The notes below the pieces were generated by a model, which worked only from the letters and a program-made list of their open reading frames with translations, searched no databases and was not told the DNA's origin. Shown here piece after piece: positions 1 to 6,935 of a stretch of DNA of 9,331 nucleotides (position 1 is its first letter; each line of letters begins with the position of its first letter). The translations under genes were made by a program, and so were the position numbers. Source of the DNA: Halieaceae bacterium (GTDB lineage Bacteria > Pseudomonadota > Gammaproteobacteria > Pseudomonadales > Halieaceae); assembly GCA_018666055.1 (NCBI GenBank), contig JABJAS010000403.1, forward strand, positions 1 through 9,331, read 5' to 3'.

Positions 1-377
1 CAACCGATGATGGGCTCTACTCGGCAACCCTTTACGCCGCAGACACAAAATCGCCGGCCGAAATATCCGCGGCAACCGCTGAACTCGCAGACAAAGCGCA
101 AAACGGTAAGCTAACCAAAGAGGACATATCAGGAGGGTCTTTCACCGTCTCGAATCTGGGGATGTATGGCATCACGCAATTCACGGCGATCGTCAATCCA
201 CCCATGGGCGCGATCCTAGCCTTGGGTAAGGCCACCCAAAAAGTGGTCATAGGCAATGGGGAGCAACGAATCGCCACCGTGTTGAATGCCACCTTGTCGT
301 GCGATCACCGCGTGATCGATGGCGCCGTCGGTGCACAATACCTCGCGACACTGAGCGAGGTCATCGGATCACTCTGA
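1..377 (+). CDS. pdhC: Dihydrolipoamide acetyltransferase (E2) of pyruvate dehydrogenase complex, C-terminal part
   Basis: The reading frame is open from the left edge (first full codon at base 3) to TGA at 375-377, so about 124 C-terminal residues of an E2 acyltransferase are present. The catalytic-domain signature DHRVIDG lies at 303-323; its His and Asp are the acyl-transfer residues of the chloramphenicol-acetyltransferase-like fold. Upstream, FTVSNLGMYG and NPPMGAILALG match conserved E2 core strands. The enzyme transfers the acetyl group from lipoyl-lysine to CoA in the cytoplasmic complex core. The lipoyl and E1/E3-binding domains would be to the left of the window. I assign pdhC rather than a 2-oxoglutarate or branched-chain E2 because the terminal segment (LSCDHRVIDGAVGAQYL) is closest to the PDH type; an acetoin-dehydrogenase E2 is the main alternative. 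The gene converges on the MFS gene and looks like the end of a core metabolic operon beside accessory genes. Confidence 0.87.
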   Translation, partial: TDDGLYSATLYAADTKSPAEISAATAELADKAQNGKLTKEDISGGSFTVSNLGMYGITQFTAIVNPPMGAILALGKATQKVVIGNGEQRIATVLNATLSCDHRVIDGAVGAQYLATLSEVIGSL

Positions 378-459
378 AGGGCCTCACCCTCATGGGCACC
401 CTGTTGCGCGGCCATCTGGCGGCTCGGCCTCCCATTAACACCGGCTCTGCCTGATGTGC

Positions 460-493
460 AGTCGCTGGGGTTTGTTACCTAACTCCAGCGACT
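460..493 (+). terminator. Strong hairpin between convergent pdhC and MFS genes
   Basis: Bases 460-472 pair with 481-493: 13 base pairs, one of them a G-U wobble (469/484), around an 8-nt loop. In a transcript of the minus strand the wobble becomes an A-C mismatch, so the stem is better suited to stopping the plus-strand pdhC transcript. No good U-tract follows on either side (TATCGTT on plus). It may therefore be a Rho-assisted stop or an mRNA 3'-end stabiliser rather than a textbook intrinsic terminator. Confidence 0.55.
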
Positions 494-524
494 TATCGTT
501 CAGAACTCCGCAGTGGGCGCTGTG

Positions 525-1760
525 TTATCGCACGACCACATCAATTTTGGGCACGAAGACCTGCAGCAGTAGCGCCGAGATCAGATGAAGGCTGGCAATC
601 ATGAGAAAGACACTCTCATAGCCTGCCTCTTGAATCAGATAGCCTGCCAGCAAACCCAACAGGCTCCCGCCCAGACTTCCCACCGCGCCAAATACACCCC
701 AGACCGTCGCCACACGGTCTGCCGGGAAAAGATCTGTAGGAAGCGTGAAGAATACCGATCCTTTGACCTGAATGGCAAACAAGCCAAAACAGATTAGCGC
801 CAGCGCCAAGGCGCTCGACGCTGTGTAGTAGGCAGGGATCACTGCGAGGGCAACTAATACCGCACCCAGCCAGATAACCGTTTTCCGCGCGCGATTAATT
901 GTGTGCCCCCGCGTGACCAGTGCTGAACTCAGAGAGCCACCGGTGAGCGCGCCAAGATCGGCTGCCACCCAGGGTAACCACGCAAACATTGCAATAGCGC
1001 GGAGATCAAAGCCCCGTACGTCAATCAAATATTGCGGCAACCAGAAAAGGAAAAAATAGAACGGAAAATCGCTCACCACCCGGGCAATGAGAATGCCCCA
1101 AAATTCCCGGTAATTCAGTAGTACCATCCAACTGCCCTGACTTTGCTGGTTGGAGCGCTGCTCCAGTATCAGCGCTTTTTCGGTGGGCTCAATAGTAGGA
1201 TGTGTCTCAGGCAAGTAGTACCAACGCTGCCAAAGGAATACCCAGATCAGTCCCAGTGACCCAGGAACGATAAAGGCCCATTGCCAACCGAGCGTTTGCA
1301 TCGTCCAAACCGTCAGTGGCGGGGTGATAATGGCACCGAGTCCGGCACCCAGCATAAAAATGGCAACTGCCGTGGAGCGCTCATTGGCAGGAAACCATTG
1401 GGCGACCGCCTTGCTGGCTGCGGGAAAGTTGGCGGCCTCTGCAAGGCCCAGTAAGACTCTGAGGGCGAGGAAGCTCCAAAGCCCTCGCCCCAAGGCGTGC
1501 AATATAGTGGCGACGCTCCAGAAGACCGCGGCGAGGCTAAACGCACGTTTGGTTCCAAGACGGTCGATGAGCGGGCCAGATATTAGTTGGCCGATTCCGT
1601 ACGCAAGCAGGAACCCGCTGGTGATCAGTCCGTAGTCGGCATCACCAATGCCGAATTGGTCCCGCACTACCGGCGCCACCACCCCGAATACCGACCGGTC
1701 GATATAGTTGATAGTAGTGATAATCGCCAAAAGTATCGCGATACGCCAACGCGTAGCCAT
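525..1760 (-). CDS. MFS transporter, anion:cation symporter (hexuronate/phthalate-permease-like) family
   Basis: A full-length 411-residue major facilitator protein with about 12 hydrophobic segments in two six-helix halves, split by the hydrophilic loop at residues 183-208. Family marks are NYIDR at 18-22 in TM1, the motif A-like GPLIDRLGTKR at 62-72, EAANFPAA at 108-115 followed by WFPANERS, and TDLFPADRVATVWG at 342-355. These are typical of the ACS family (ExuT, GudP and related), which imports sugar acids and other organic anions with H+ or Na+ across the inner membrane. The substrate cannot be read from sequence. The ATG at 1760 has a good Shine-Dalgarno sequence (AAGGAG, 1766-1771, spacing 5). 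The gene lies 42 bp downstream of the LysE-type exporter on the same strand, so co-transcription is likely. It converges on pdhC. Confidence 0.88.
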   Translation of the reverse strand: MATRWRIAILLAIITTINYIDRSVFGVVAPVVRDQFGIGDADYGLITSGFLLAYGIGQLISGPLIDRLGTKRAFSLAAVFWSVATILHALGRGLWSFLALRVLLGLAEAANFPAASKAVAQWFPANERSTAVAIFMLGAGLGAIITPPLTVWTMQTLGWQWAFIVPGSLGLIWVFLWQRWYYLPETHPTIEPTEKALILEQRSNQQSQGSWMVLLNYREFWGILIARVVSDFPFYFFLFWLPQYLIDVRGFDLRAIAMFAWLPWVAADLGALTGGSLSSALVTRGHTINRARKTVIWLGAVLVALAVIPAYYTASSALALALICFGLFAIQVKGSVFFTLPTDLFPADRVATVWGVFGAVGSLGGSLLGLLAGYLIQEAGYESVFLMIASLHLISALLLQVFVPKIDVVVR

Positions 1761-1802
1761 ACCCGCTCCTTTGTTGCCGCTCCTATGACCGGATTTGAAC
1801 CA

Positions 1803-2420
1803 TCACAGGGGCCAGAGCGACCAAAATACCGCCAGCGATAGCGCCACCAGTATTGCCCCAAATACCCGGTTCAACAAGGTGATATGACTCACCACAATCG
1901 CAGCACGAGAGACCGAGACTGACACCAGAGCGTACCAAAGTGCATCAATTACGGCTGCCGTCACTGCAATCGCTACCTGTTTCATCAAAGGTGCCTGTGG
2001 TTGAATGAATTGGCTAAATAACGCCGCAAAAAAAATCGCAATCTTTGGATTAGACAGGGCGATCAACAGGCCTTCCCGGGCGGCGCGATAACTCGCTATG
2101 GCGCTGTCGCCATTTTCGAAAGTGGGCATCTCCGCTTCATTATTTAGCAAGGAGCGGACACCCAAATACATCAGAAACAGTGCACCACTCGCCCGGATCA
2201 CATCAAACCATGCGGGTTGCGCTAAAAGTAACGCGCCAAGCCCACCAACCATGAGCATTGCCCAGAGGAATATACCGAAGGCGTGCGCGATGGCACATGC
2301 CAGTCCTGCCCTAACACCAGTACTGGCCGAATGGCGCATGACCACTGCAAGGCTTGGGCCCGGTGACATTGCTCCCAGCAAGCAAATAAGTCCGAGTGAG
2401 AGCCAGTCAAGCCCGAGCAC
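1803..2420 (-). CDS. LysE/RhtB family amino-acid exporter
   Basis: A 205-residue, very hydrophobic protein with about six predicted membrane segments. The N-terminal motif GAMSPGPSLAVV (16-27) and the mid-protein ALSNPKIAIFFAALF (121-135) are the hallmarks of the LysE/RhtB superfamily, which exports amino acids and related small zwitterions by proton antiport at the inner membrane. The length fits the family. The start is GTG at 2420: an in-frame stop lies three codons upstream and no better start exists. Its Shine-Dalgarno sequence is weak (GAG within CTGAGAAACC). The gene sits between the oxygenase (135 bp upstream) and the MFS gene (42 bp downstream), all on the minus strand. The position after an amino-acid-hydroxylase-like gene makes a modified amino acid a reasonable but unproven export substrate. 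Confidence 0.87.
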   Translation of the reverse strand: MLGLDWLSLGLICLLGAMSPGPSLAVVMRHSASTGVRAGLACAIAHAFGIFLWAMLMVGGLGALLLAQPAWFDVIRASGALFLMYLGVRSLLNNEAEMPTFENGDSAIASYRAAREGLLIALSNPKIAIFFAALFSQFIQPQAPLMKQVAIAVTAAVIDALWYALVSVSVSRAAIVVSHITLLNRVFGAILVALSLAVFWSLWPL

Positions 2421-2555
2421 GGTTTCTCAGAAGCGTTGAAGTGAGGCGCAAAACTGATCTTTTTTTAAATCGATGACCGAGGGTTGCGCAATCGGAACTG
2501 ATTCCGAACAACCTGATTGAGCCGCATCACTCATCAACCCCTGTCCCATCGATGC
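2421..2555 (-). other. Intergenic region upstream of the LysE-type gene
   Basis: This 135-bp gap holds no ORF. A small perfect hairpin (2492-2497 with 2502-2507, 6 bp, 4-nt loop) is present but has no U-tract. A poor promoter-like pair, TTGCGC then 17 nt then TTAAAA, ends in an A/T-rich stretch near 2461-2470 (minus-strand reading). The gap is long enough for an independent LysE promoter, so the oxygenase and exporter may not be strictly one transcript. Confidence 0.3.
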
Positions 2556-3146
2556 CTAAACGCCAGTGCTCTGAGAGGCAACTAATTCGGGAGGAACGTA
2601 GTCGAAAATAAAATTCACCCTTTCGTCTTCGCCCTTATTCATCACGCTATGCGTCTTCTGGTTGTTGATCTCATAAGCCTTTCCAACCTCTAGTCGATGA
2701 GGCTGTCCATCAATCATGAATCTGACTCGGTTATTGGTCTTAATGGGTATGTGAATACGATGGCTGTTATGAAATGACGGATGCGCGTCGCGGTGTGGAG
2801 TGATGACCTCGCCAGGCAACAGCTTCGCCGCCATGGCCCGGATAATCGTGCCGCCAACGGGATAGTGTTGTTTGATGATCGCCATCATCAAGGGCACTGC
2901 GGTTTCCTGCAGGAAGTCCCAACCCGTCTCCCTCGTCACTGTGATATCAGGCCACCCATCCCCCGTGGTAAATATCATCACAATGGACTCAGTTCGCCTG
3001 TGCACATCGTAGTCTTGCTGCCGCTGCTGATTATCCAGCCAGACCTCCCGCGGTAGCGACCCGATAGCGTCTTGCAACGGCTGCATAGCAACGTCACCCA
3101 GCTCTCTCAAGGATGTATCAATATCCAATCTATTACCGTCTTGCAA
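2556..3146 (-). CDS. Aspartyl/asparaginyl beta-hydroxylase-family Fe(II)/2-oxoglutarate dioxygenase
   Basis: A 196-residue cytoplasmic protein with no signal peptide or membrane segment, about the size of stand-alone bacterial members of the family. The N-terminal half includes the family-like stretch VHRRTESIVMIF (48-59). The double-stranded beta-helix core follows: H118-R-D120 (HxD), HRIHIPI at 129-135, VGKAYEINNQKTHS with H166 as the distal ligand, and R176 in DERVNFIFDY as the likely 2-oxoglutarate-binding residue. The HxD...H triad resembles the L-proline cis-4-hydroxylase subgroup more than vertebrate AspH, which uses two His ligands. It should hydroxylate an amino acid, free or in a peptide; the substrate is unknown. 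The start is uncertain: TTG at 3146 is the furthest upstream candidate and lacks a Shine-Dalgarno sequence, and ATG at 3086 would cut into a segment that looks conserved. It is divergent from the propeller gene and leads the LysE-MFS genes. Confidence 0.83.
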   Translation of the reverse strand: MQDGNRLDIDTSLRELGDVAMQPLQDAIGSLPREVWLDNQQRQQDYDVHRRTESIVMIFTTGDGWPDITVTRETGWDFLQETAVPLMMAIIKQHYPVGGTIIRAMAAKLLPGEVITPHRDAHPSFHNSHRIHIPIKTNNRVRFMIDGQPHRLEVGKAYEINNQKTHSVMNKGEDERVNFIFDYVPPELVASQSTGV

Positions 3147-3181
3147 TCGAGTACGCAGGAGGCTATCACTAGGCTACCCTT

Positions 3182-3203
3182 AATGCCAGAATACTGGCTC
3201 ATT
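3182..3203. promoter_or_regulatory. Inverted repeat in the divergent oxygenase/propeller promoter region
   Basis: GCCAG-AATA-CTGGC (3185-3198) is a perfect 5-bp inverted repeat with a 4-nt spacer. It is extended by AAT/ATT outside a 2-nt bulge (3182-3184 with 3201-3203). It is roughly central in the 110-bp gap between two divergent starts, where an operator controlling both genes could sit. No convincing -35/-10 pair was found on either strand here, so the regulatory role is inference only. Confidence 0.28.
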
Positions 3204-3256
3204 GGGGCTTCACGTATTTTGACTGCCCTCCACAACCGGCCAGAGCCTACCTATTC

Positions 3257-4189
3257 ATGCCACTGCAACTGCCCAAGCTAATCGCCACCTCCGTCGTCCG
3301 AGGCAGCGAGCAAGGCGAGAGTCATGGCGGGGTATATACCATCGACTTTGAGAATCAGACCTCAGAGCAGCACATCGATTGGAATAGCTCAGACATTGAC
3401 TGGGAAGGACGCGGCGCCGATCGGGGACTAAGAGGTATAGCGTTCGACGGCGACGAAATCTATATCGCAGCTTCAGACGAGTTGTTCTGCTTCGACAGGA
3501 ATTTCAATCTGCAGCACAGCAGGCGCAACAGGTACCTCAAGCACTGTCATGAAATTTGCCGGATGGGCCGAAAGCTCCTGCTTACATCGACGGGGCATGA
3601 CAGCCTCCTAGCCTACGATTTGGACGAAAAGGCGTTCACCTGGGGATTCCACTTACAAAAAATTGCAGATGAATGGAGTGGCTTTACTTTCGATCCTCGC
3701 AGGGACTCGGGCCCCGCAAAGCATAACGAACACCATATTAATATGGTGCACGTTGACTCGAACGGGATATTCCTCAGCGGACTTCGCACCAACGCTCTAC
3801 TCCACCTTACTCACGATCACAAAGTACAGGTTGTATGTAGCTTGCCAGCTGGGACGCATAATGCCCGGCCTTATAGAGACGGTGTTATTTTCAACGATAC
3901 CGTAAGCGACCATGTTCGCTTCGTGAGCCGTGAACGTGGACAACGAAGCTTCAAGATTAAGCACTACGCCAGTGATGAAATTCATTTTGCAGGTATCGAC
4001 GACTCCAAAATTGCGCGTCAGGCGTTTGGCAGAGGCCTGTGTGTTTATGAAGACCGGCTTCTCATCGGAGGCTCTTCACCCTCCACGATCTCGCTTTACG
4101 ATATTGTCTCTGGTGACACCATTGGTTCGGTAAACATGGCCATGGACATCCGCAACGCTATTCATGGCCTCGAGTTATGGCCTTATTGA
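3257..4189 (+). CDS. Uncharacterised six-bladed beta-propeller protein (distantly TIGR03032/DUF4915-like)
   Basis: A 310-residue soluble protein without a signal peptide; I do not recognise a named function. Six repeats of one pattern can be read: [H/R]-[G/E/N]-hydrophobic, about eight residues, then a hydrophobic triplet and small or polar residues. They start near R60 (LRGIAF), H98 (CHEIC), H160 (HHINMV), H201 (THNARPY), R259 (GRGLCVY) and H303 (IHGLELW). The last pairs with the N-terminal strand (GGVYTID) as in a velcro-closed propeller. The wording of the blades recalls the TIGR03032/DUF4915 propellers, a similarity judged from memory and not tested. Extra His at 96, 156 and 159 could form a metal or ligand site on the inner face. 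ATG 3257 is the only ATG, GTG or TTG in frame after the stop at 3170, but it has no clear Shine-Dalgarno sequence. It is divergent from the oxygenase and convergent with the TonB receptor. Confidence 0.78.
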   Translation: MPLQLPKLIATSVVRGSEQGESHGGVYTIDFENQTSEQHIDWNSSDIDWEGRGADRGLRGIAFDGDEIYIAASDELFCFDRNFNLQHSRRNRYLKHCHEICRMGRKLLLTSTGHDSLLAYDLDEKAFTWGFHLQKIADEWSGFTFDPRRDSGPAKHNEHHINMVHVDSNGIFLSGLRTNALLHLTHDHKVQVVCSLPAGTHNARPYRDGVIFNDTVSDHVRFVSRERGQRSFKIKHYASDEIHFAGIDDSKIARQAFGRGLCVYEDRLLIGGSSPSTISLYDIVSGDTIGSVNMAMDIRNAIHGLELWPY

Positions 4190-4215
4190 GCTGATGCTGC
4201 GGCGACAGTGCGCAC

Positions 4216-4241
4216 AAAAAAGGCCAGCAACGCTGGCCTTT
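4216..4241 (-). terminator. Intrinsic terminator shared by the TonB-receptor and propeller genes
   Basis: A perfect 10-bp stem (4219-4228 with 4232-4241) encloses a 3-nt loop. Read on the minus strand it is followed by six U residues (4221-4216), a textbook terminator for the receptor gene, which ends 25 bp away at 4267. Read on the plus strand it ends in UUUAUAAU, a weaker tail that could still stop the propeller transcript ending at 4189. Confidence 0.88.
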
Positions 4242-4266
4242 ATAATGGCGCTATCGAGCCCTATCC

Positions 4267-6798
4267 TTATCCGCCCCAGCGCTTGATCAGTCTTATCCCA
4301 AACTCACGAGGCCGATTGACGTAGTTCTTCTGAGTGTGCTCTCTGCCATCGATTGAACTTGCGGCACCATATTCAAAGGCGCCAGAACCAATGGTATAGG
4401 TTGCACGCTCATCGGTGAGGTTGTTGACAAAGGCAGATACCTCCCAGCTGTCAGCCCGCAGCCCAAAAGATAGGTCGCCAATGTTATTGCTCGGATTGGT
4501 CAACTGTGGGTTGTTGGAAGAGCTTGGAGTGTTATCAATGATATTGCTACTGTCACCACGATAAGACCACTGGAGCCTGGCAAAGACCTCAGACCCGTTG
4601 AAAAATGATACCGGTCGATCGTAATTCAACCATGCAGAACCAGTCAGTTCCGCAACAGTAGGCAGGTTGTCGCCCTTATAGACCGCAAGGCCCTGGTCGG
4701 TGAGATCAGAGTCGTTCTCCGCCTCAAGCCACTCTGCATTCATGCCAAACGTCCAGTTCTGGGTTAGCGCCCAATCGAATTCACCATTTACGCCCAGTAT
4801 GTGCGCGTCACCAGCATTGCCGATCGACACTTGCCATGGCTGCCCACATACGCCCGCAACTGCGGAAGGGCCACCGTCTGGACACGGTTGGTTACTGGGG
4901 TCTACGAGCTCCATCTGATACTCCGCCCAATCCATATAAAAAGCGGTGAGGTTAAAGCGACCAGCACCCCCAAAGATGGTGGATCGAAGACCGGCTTCAT
5001 AGTTTGTCATGATATCCGGCTCATAGTTATTTGGGTAAAACGGCTGTCCACGACCACGATTGGTGCCGCCGGGACGGAACCCCTCGGTGTACAACATGTA
5101 CGCCATCACGTCCTCATTGAAGCGATAGGACACCGCAATCTTCGGTGCGAACTCTTTATCGTTTGTCTCGTGTACTTCAGCGCCGTTAGGGTACGTATCC
5201 AAGTCATCACGGGTATTGGGGCGCTGCACGTAGTAAGCGTTCGATGTATCTCGATCGAAAAAACGACCGCCCACTGTAATGTCAATCTTGTCCGTTAAAT
5301 GCCAAATGACCTCACCAAACACGGCCCATTGCTCCCAGCTCGTATCGCTATAAGAGTCCCAAGCGTGCGTCGCATCAGGATAAGCCGCGCCATCCATCGA
5401 CTCGTAGTAGTCGAGCGCGACGGACTGCTGGAAATCTCCATTCGTTACATTGGCGAAGTCACTTTCCCAGTAGTTTTGTGCATCCTCGTAATACAGCCCA
5501 ACCAGCCAATCGAGGGTCTCACCCTGAGCCGACAATCGAAACTCTTGCGTGAATCGTTCCTGATAGCCTTTTTCTTGAATCGTACTCAGGTAATCCCCAG
5601 TCGCTGTCGGCGCAAGGCAATAAGCCCCGTTGTATAGGGCCAACCCACCAGGAGTCGTGTAGTACCAGTAATACACGTCAGGATCGACCTCAAACGCGCC
5701 AGCACAGGACCAGTACGCCCCTGACCAATAGTGGTGATAAGCCGTGATATCCTGACCCCAGGTGGTATCACGCTCGTAATAGGAAGTCGCAGACACGAGC
5801 TGCGCGAATCCGAGGTCTGCCTCTACCGTTAAGCCGTAAAGGTCTAGCTCATCAGTGCTGTAATCATCAAAGAATGACACTTTTTTCAGATCGCCCACGT
5901 ACGGGTCCATGAATCCGTAAGCGCCGTTATCCACTTCTTGATGCAGATACTGAGCGGTGGCTGACCAACTGTCATTAATGTCCCAGCGCAACGCGCCACG
6001 CCAGCCATCTACTTTGGAGTGGTTAACATCGTCTTCAACAAATTCCGAGTTATCCAACTCGCCCCATTCCATACCACTCCAATCATGAGGGCTATCAGGG
6101 GTACTGAGGTAATCGGGGGTGTGGCCAGCTACATTGTCAATGAATCCGCCATCTTCGGCTGTGAACCCCACTATCCGCAGCGCCAGCGTGTCGTCGATGA
6201 GCGGAATATTGGCTACGACAGAACCATCATAACTACCGTCTACGTCAGAACCCGTTCGCACATACCCATCCAGCGTCAGGCTATACTCATTCATCTGGGG
6301 TTTTTGGGTAATGATGCGAAGGGTTCCCGCCTGCGCATCAGAACCATAAATCGCGCCTTGGGGACCTGCCAGCGCCTCGACCTGAGCAATGTCCACCATG
6401 CGAATAGTCGGCTGCGCGCCTGTTGAGGTGATTGAAATTTCGTCGAGATAAACCGATGAGGTTGCCTGCGCGACATAGCCACCGCCGTCGATCGTCGCGC
6501 CACGGAAGATCACGCTTGACGCACCGTTGCCATAATTCAGGACATTCACCGAGGGCATGAAGCGGGTAAAATCTTCCATACCCCGGGCGCCCATCTGCGC
6601 GATATCTTCACCCGACAGCGCCTGCACACTGGCAGGGATATCCTGAACGGATTCAGTCCGCTTTCGCGCACTGACAATCACTTCCTCGAGCATTGCGCCC
6701 TCTTGCGCCATCACCTGAGGTGACGGTACGAGCACAGAAGTTACCGCCGCGGTCAGCGGCAGCAGCCGAAACTTTGGTTTGTGTATAGATTGAAACAT
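4267..6798 (-). CDS. TonB-dependent outer-membrane receptor
   Basis: 843 residues. A basic N-terminus and hydrophobic core end in VMA, so signal-peptidase cleavage is expected after A31. LEEVIVSARKR (37-47) follows with the position and style of a TonB box. The plug domain spans about 50-170 and includes VIFRGATIDGG, PTIRMVDIAQVEALAGPQ and GAIYGSDAQAGTLRIITQKP (148-167). The remainder is the 22-strand barrel, with family-typical VMAYMLYTEGFRPGG (564-578), EAGLRSTIF, VNNLTDERA (791-799) and a terminal RPREFGIRL strand. It imports a ligand across the outer membrane using TonB/ExbBD energy; the ligand is unknown. Two Cys pairs (C365/C394, C639/C651) probably form loop disulfides. Residues 353-403 are unusually rich in Tyr and Trp. 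The chain ends RWGG rather than in an aromatic residue. ATG 6798 has a strong Shine-Dalgarno sequence (GGAG, 6805-6808). It lies 137 bp downstream of the sulfotransferase on the same strand. Confidence 0.93.
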   Translation of the reverse strand: MFQSIHKPKFRLLPLTAAVTSVLVPSPQVMAQEGAMLEEVIVSARKRTESVQDIPASVQALSGEDIAQMGARGMEDFTRFMPSVNVLNYGNGASSVIFRGATIDGGGYVAQATSSVYLDEISITSTGAQPTIRMVDIAQVEALAGPQGAIYGSDAQAGTLRIITQKPQMNEYSLTLDGYVRTGSDVDGSYDGSVVANIPLIDDTLALRIVGFTAEDGGFIDNVAGHTPDYLSTPDSPHDWSGMEWGELDNSEFVEDDVNHSKVDGWRGALRWDINDSWSATAQYLHQEVDNGAYGFMDPYVGDLKKVSFFDDYSTDELDLYGLTVEADLGFAQLVSATSYYERDTTWGQDITAYHHYWSGAYWSCAGAFEVDPDVYYWYYTTPGGLALYNGAYCLAPTATGDYLSTIQEKGYQERFTQEFRLSAQGETLDWLVGLYYEDAQNYWESDFANVTNGDFQQSVALDYYESMDGAAYPDATHAWDSYSDTSWEQWAVFGEVIWHLTDKIDITVGGRFFDRDTSNAYYVQRPNTRDDLDTYPNGAEVHETNDKEFAPKIAVSYRFNEDVMAYMLYTEGFRPGGTNRGRGQPFYPNNYEPDIMTNYEAGLRSTIFGGAGRFNLTAFYMDWAEYQMELVDPSNQPCPDGGPSAVAGVCGQPWQVSIGNAGDAHILGVNGEFDWALTQNWTFGMNAEWLEAENDSDLTDQGLAVYKGDNLPTVAELTGSAWLNYDRPVSFFNGSEVFARLQWSYRGDSSNIIDNTPSSSNNPQLTNPSNNIGDLSFGLRADSWEVSAFVNNLTDERATYTIGSGAFEYGAASSIDGREHTQKNYVNRPREFGIRLIKRWGG

Positions 6799-6802
6799 TA
6801 TT

Positions 6803-6829
6803 CTCTCCCCTGTGGATTCATACGTCCAC
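6803..6829 (-). promoter_or_regulatory. Leader hairpin and ribosome binding site of the TonB receptor
   Basis: The Shine-Dalgarno stretch GGGGAGAG occupies 6803-6810. Directly upstream in the transcript, 6825-6829 pairs with 6812-6816 (GTGGA/TCCAC, 5 bp, 8-nt loop), so a small hairpin ends one base before the Shine-Dalgarno sequence. It leaves the site exposed and may be incidental. A TAGAAT hexamer further upstream (near 6840-6845 on minus) could be a -10 element, but no matching -35 was found. Confidence 0.4.
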
Positions 6830-6935
6830 GCAACTTTCTTATTCTAAAGATCTCTCAGCACTAGACTCTATAGCAATTTTTTGCAAGGAGAAAGTCGTTA
6901 TTCTTCCTCCCCTACAGGCGGCCAGACTCAAGGTT

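Noticed and set aside
1791..1801. GGATTTGAACC, which on the minus strand reads like a tRNA T-loop (GGTTCAAATCC)
   Set aside because: The flanking bases do not form a five-pair T stem, and no acceptor, D or anticodon arms can be drawn; it overlaps the gap next to the LysE-type stop codon.
2492..2507. Small hairpin TCGGAA/TTCCGA as a terminator after the oxygenase gene
   Set aside because: The stem is only 6 bp and neither strand has a U-tract after it, so it was kept only as a note in the intergenic entry.
4801..5298. Plus-strand open frame of 165 codons antisense to the TonB receptor
   Set aside because: It is a shadow of a receptor frame with clear domain support, and its translation has no recognisable domain.
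6019..6426. Plus-strand open frame of 135 codons antisense to the receptor plug and first barrel strands
   Set aside because: No domain, no ribosome binding site of note, and fully explained as an antisense shadow of conserved receptor sequence.
6883..6894. GCAATTTTTTGC hairpin between the sulfotransferase and TonB-receptor genes as a terminator
   Set aside because: The stem is 4 bp of mixed A/T and G/C pairs with the T-run inside it, too weak to stop transcription, so read-through remains possible.
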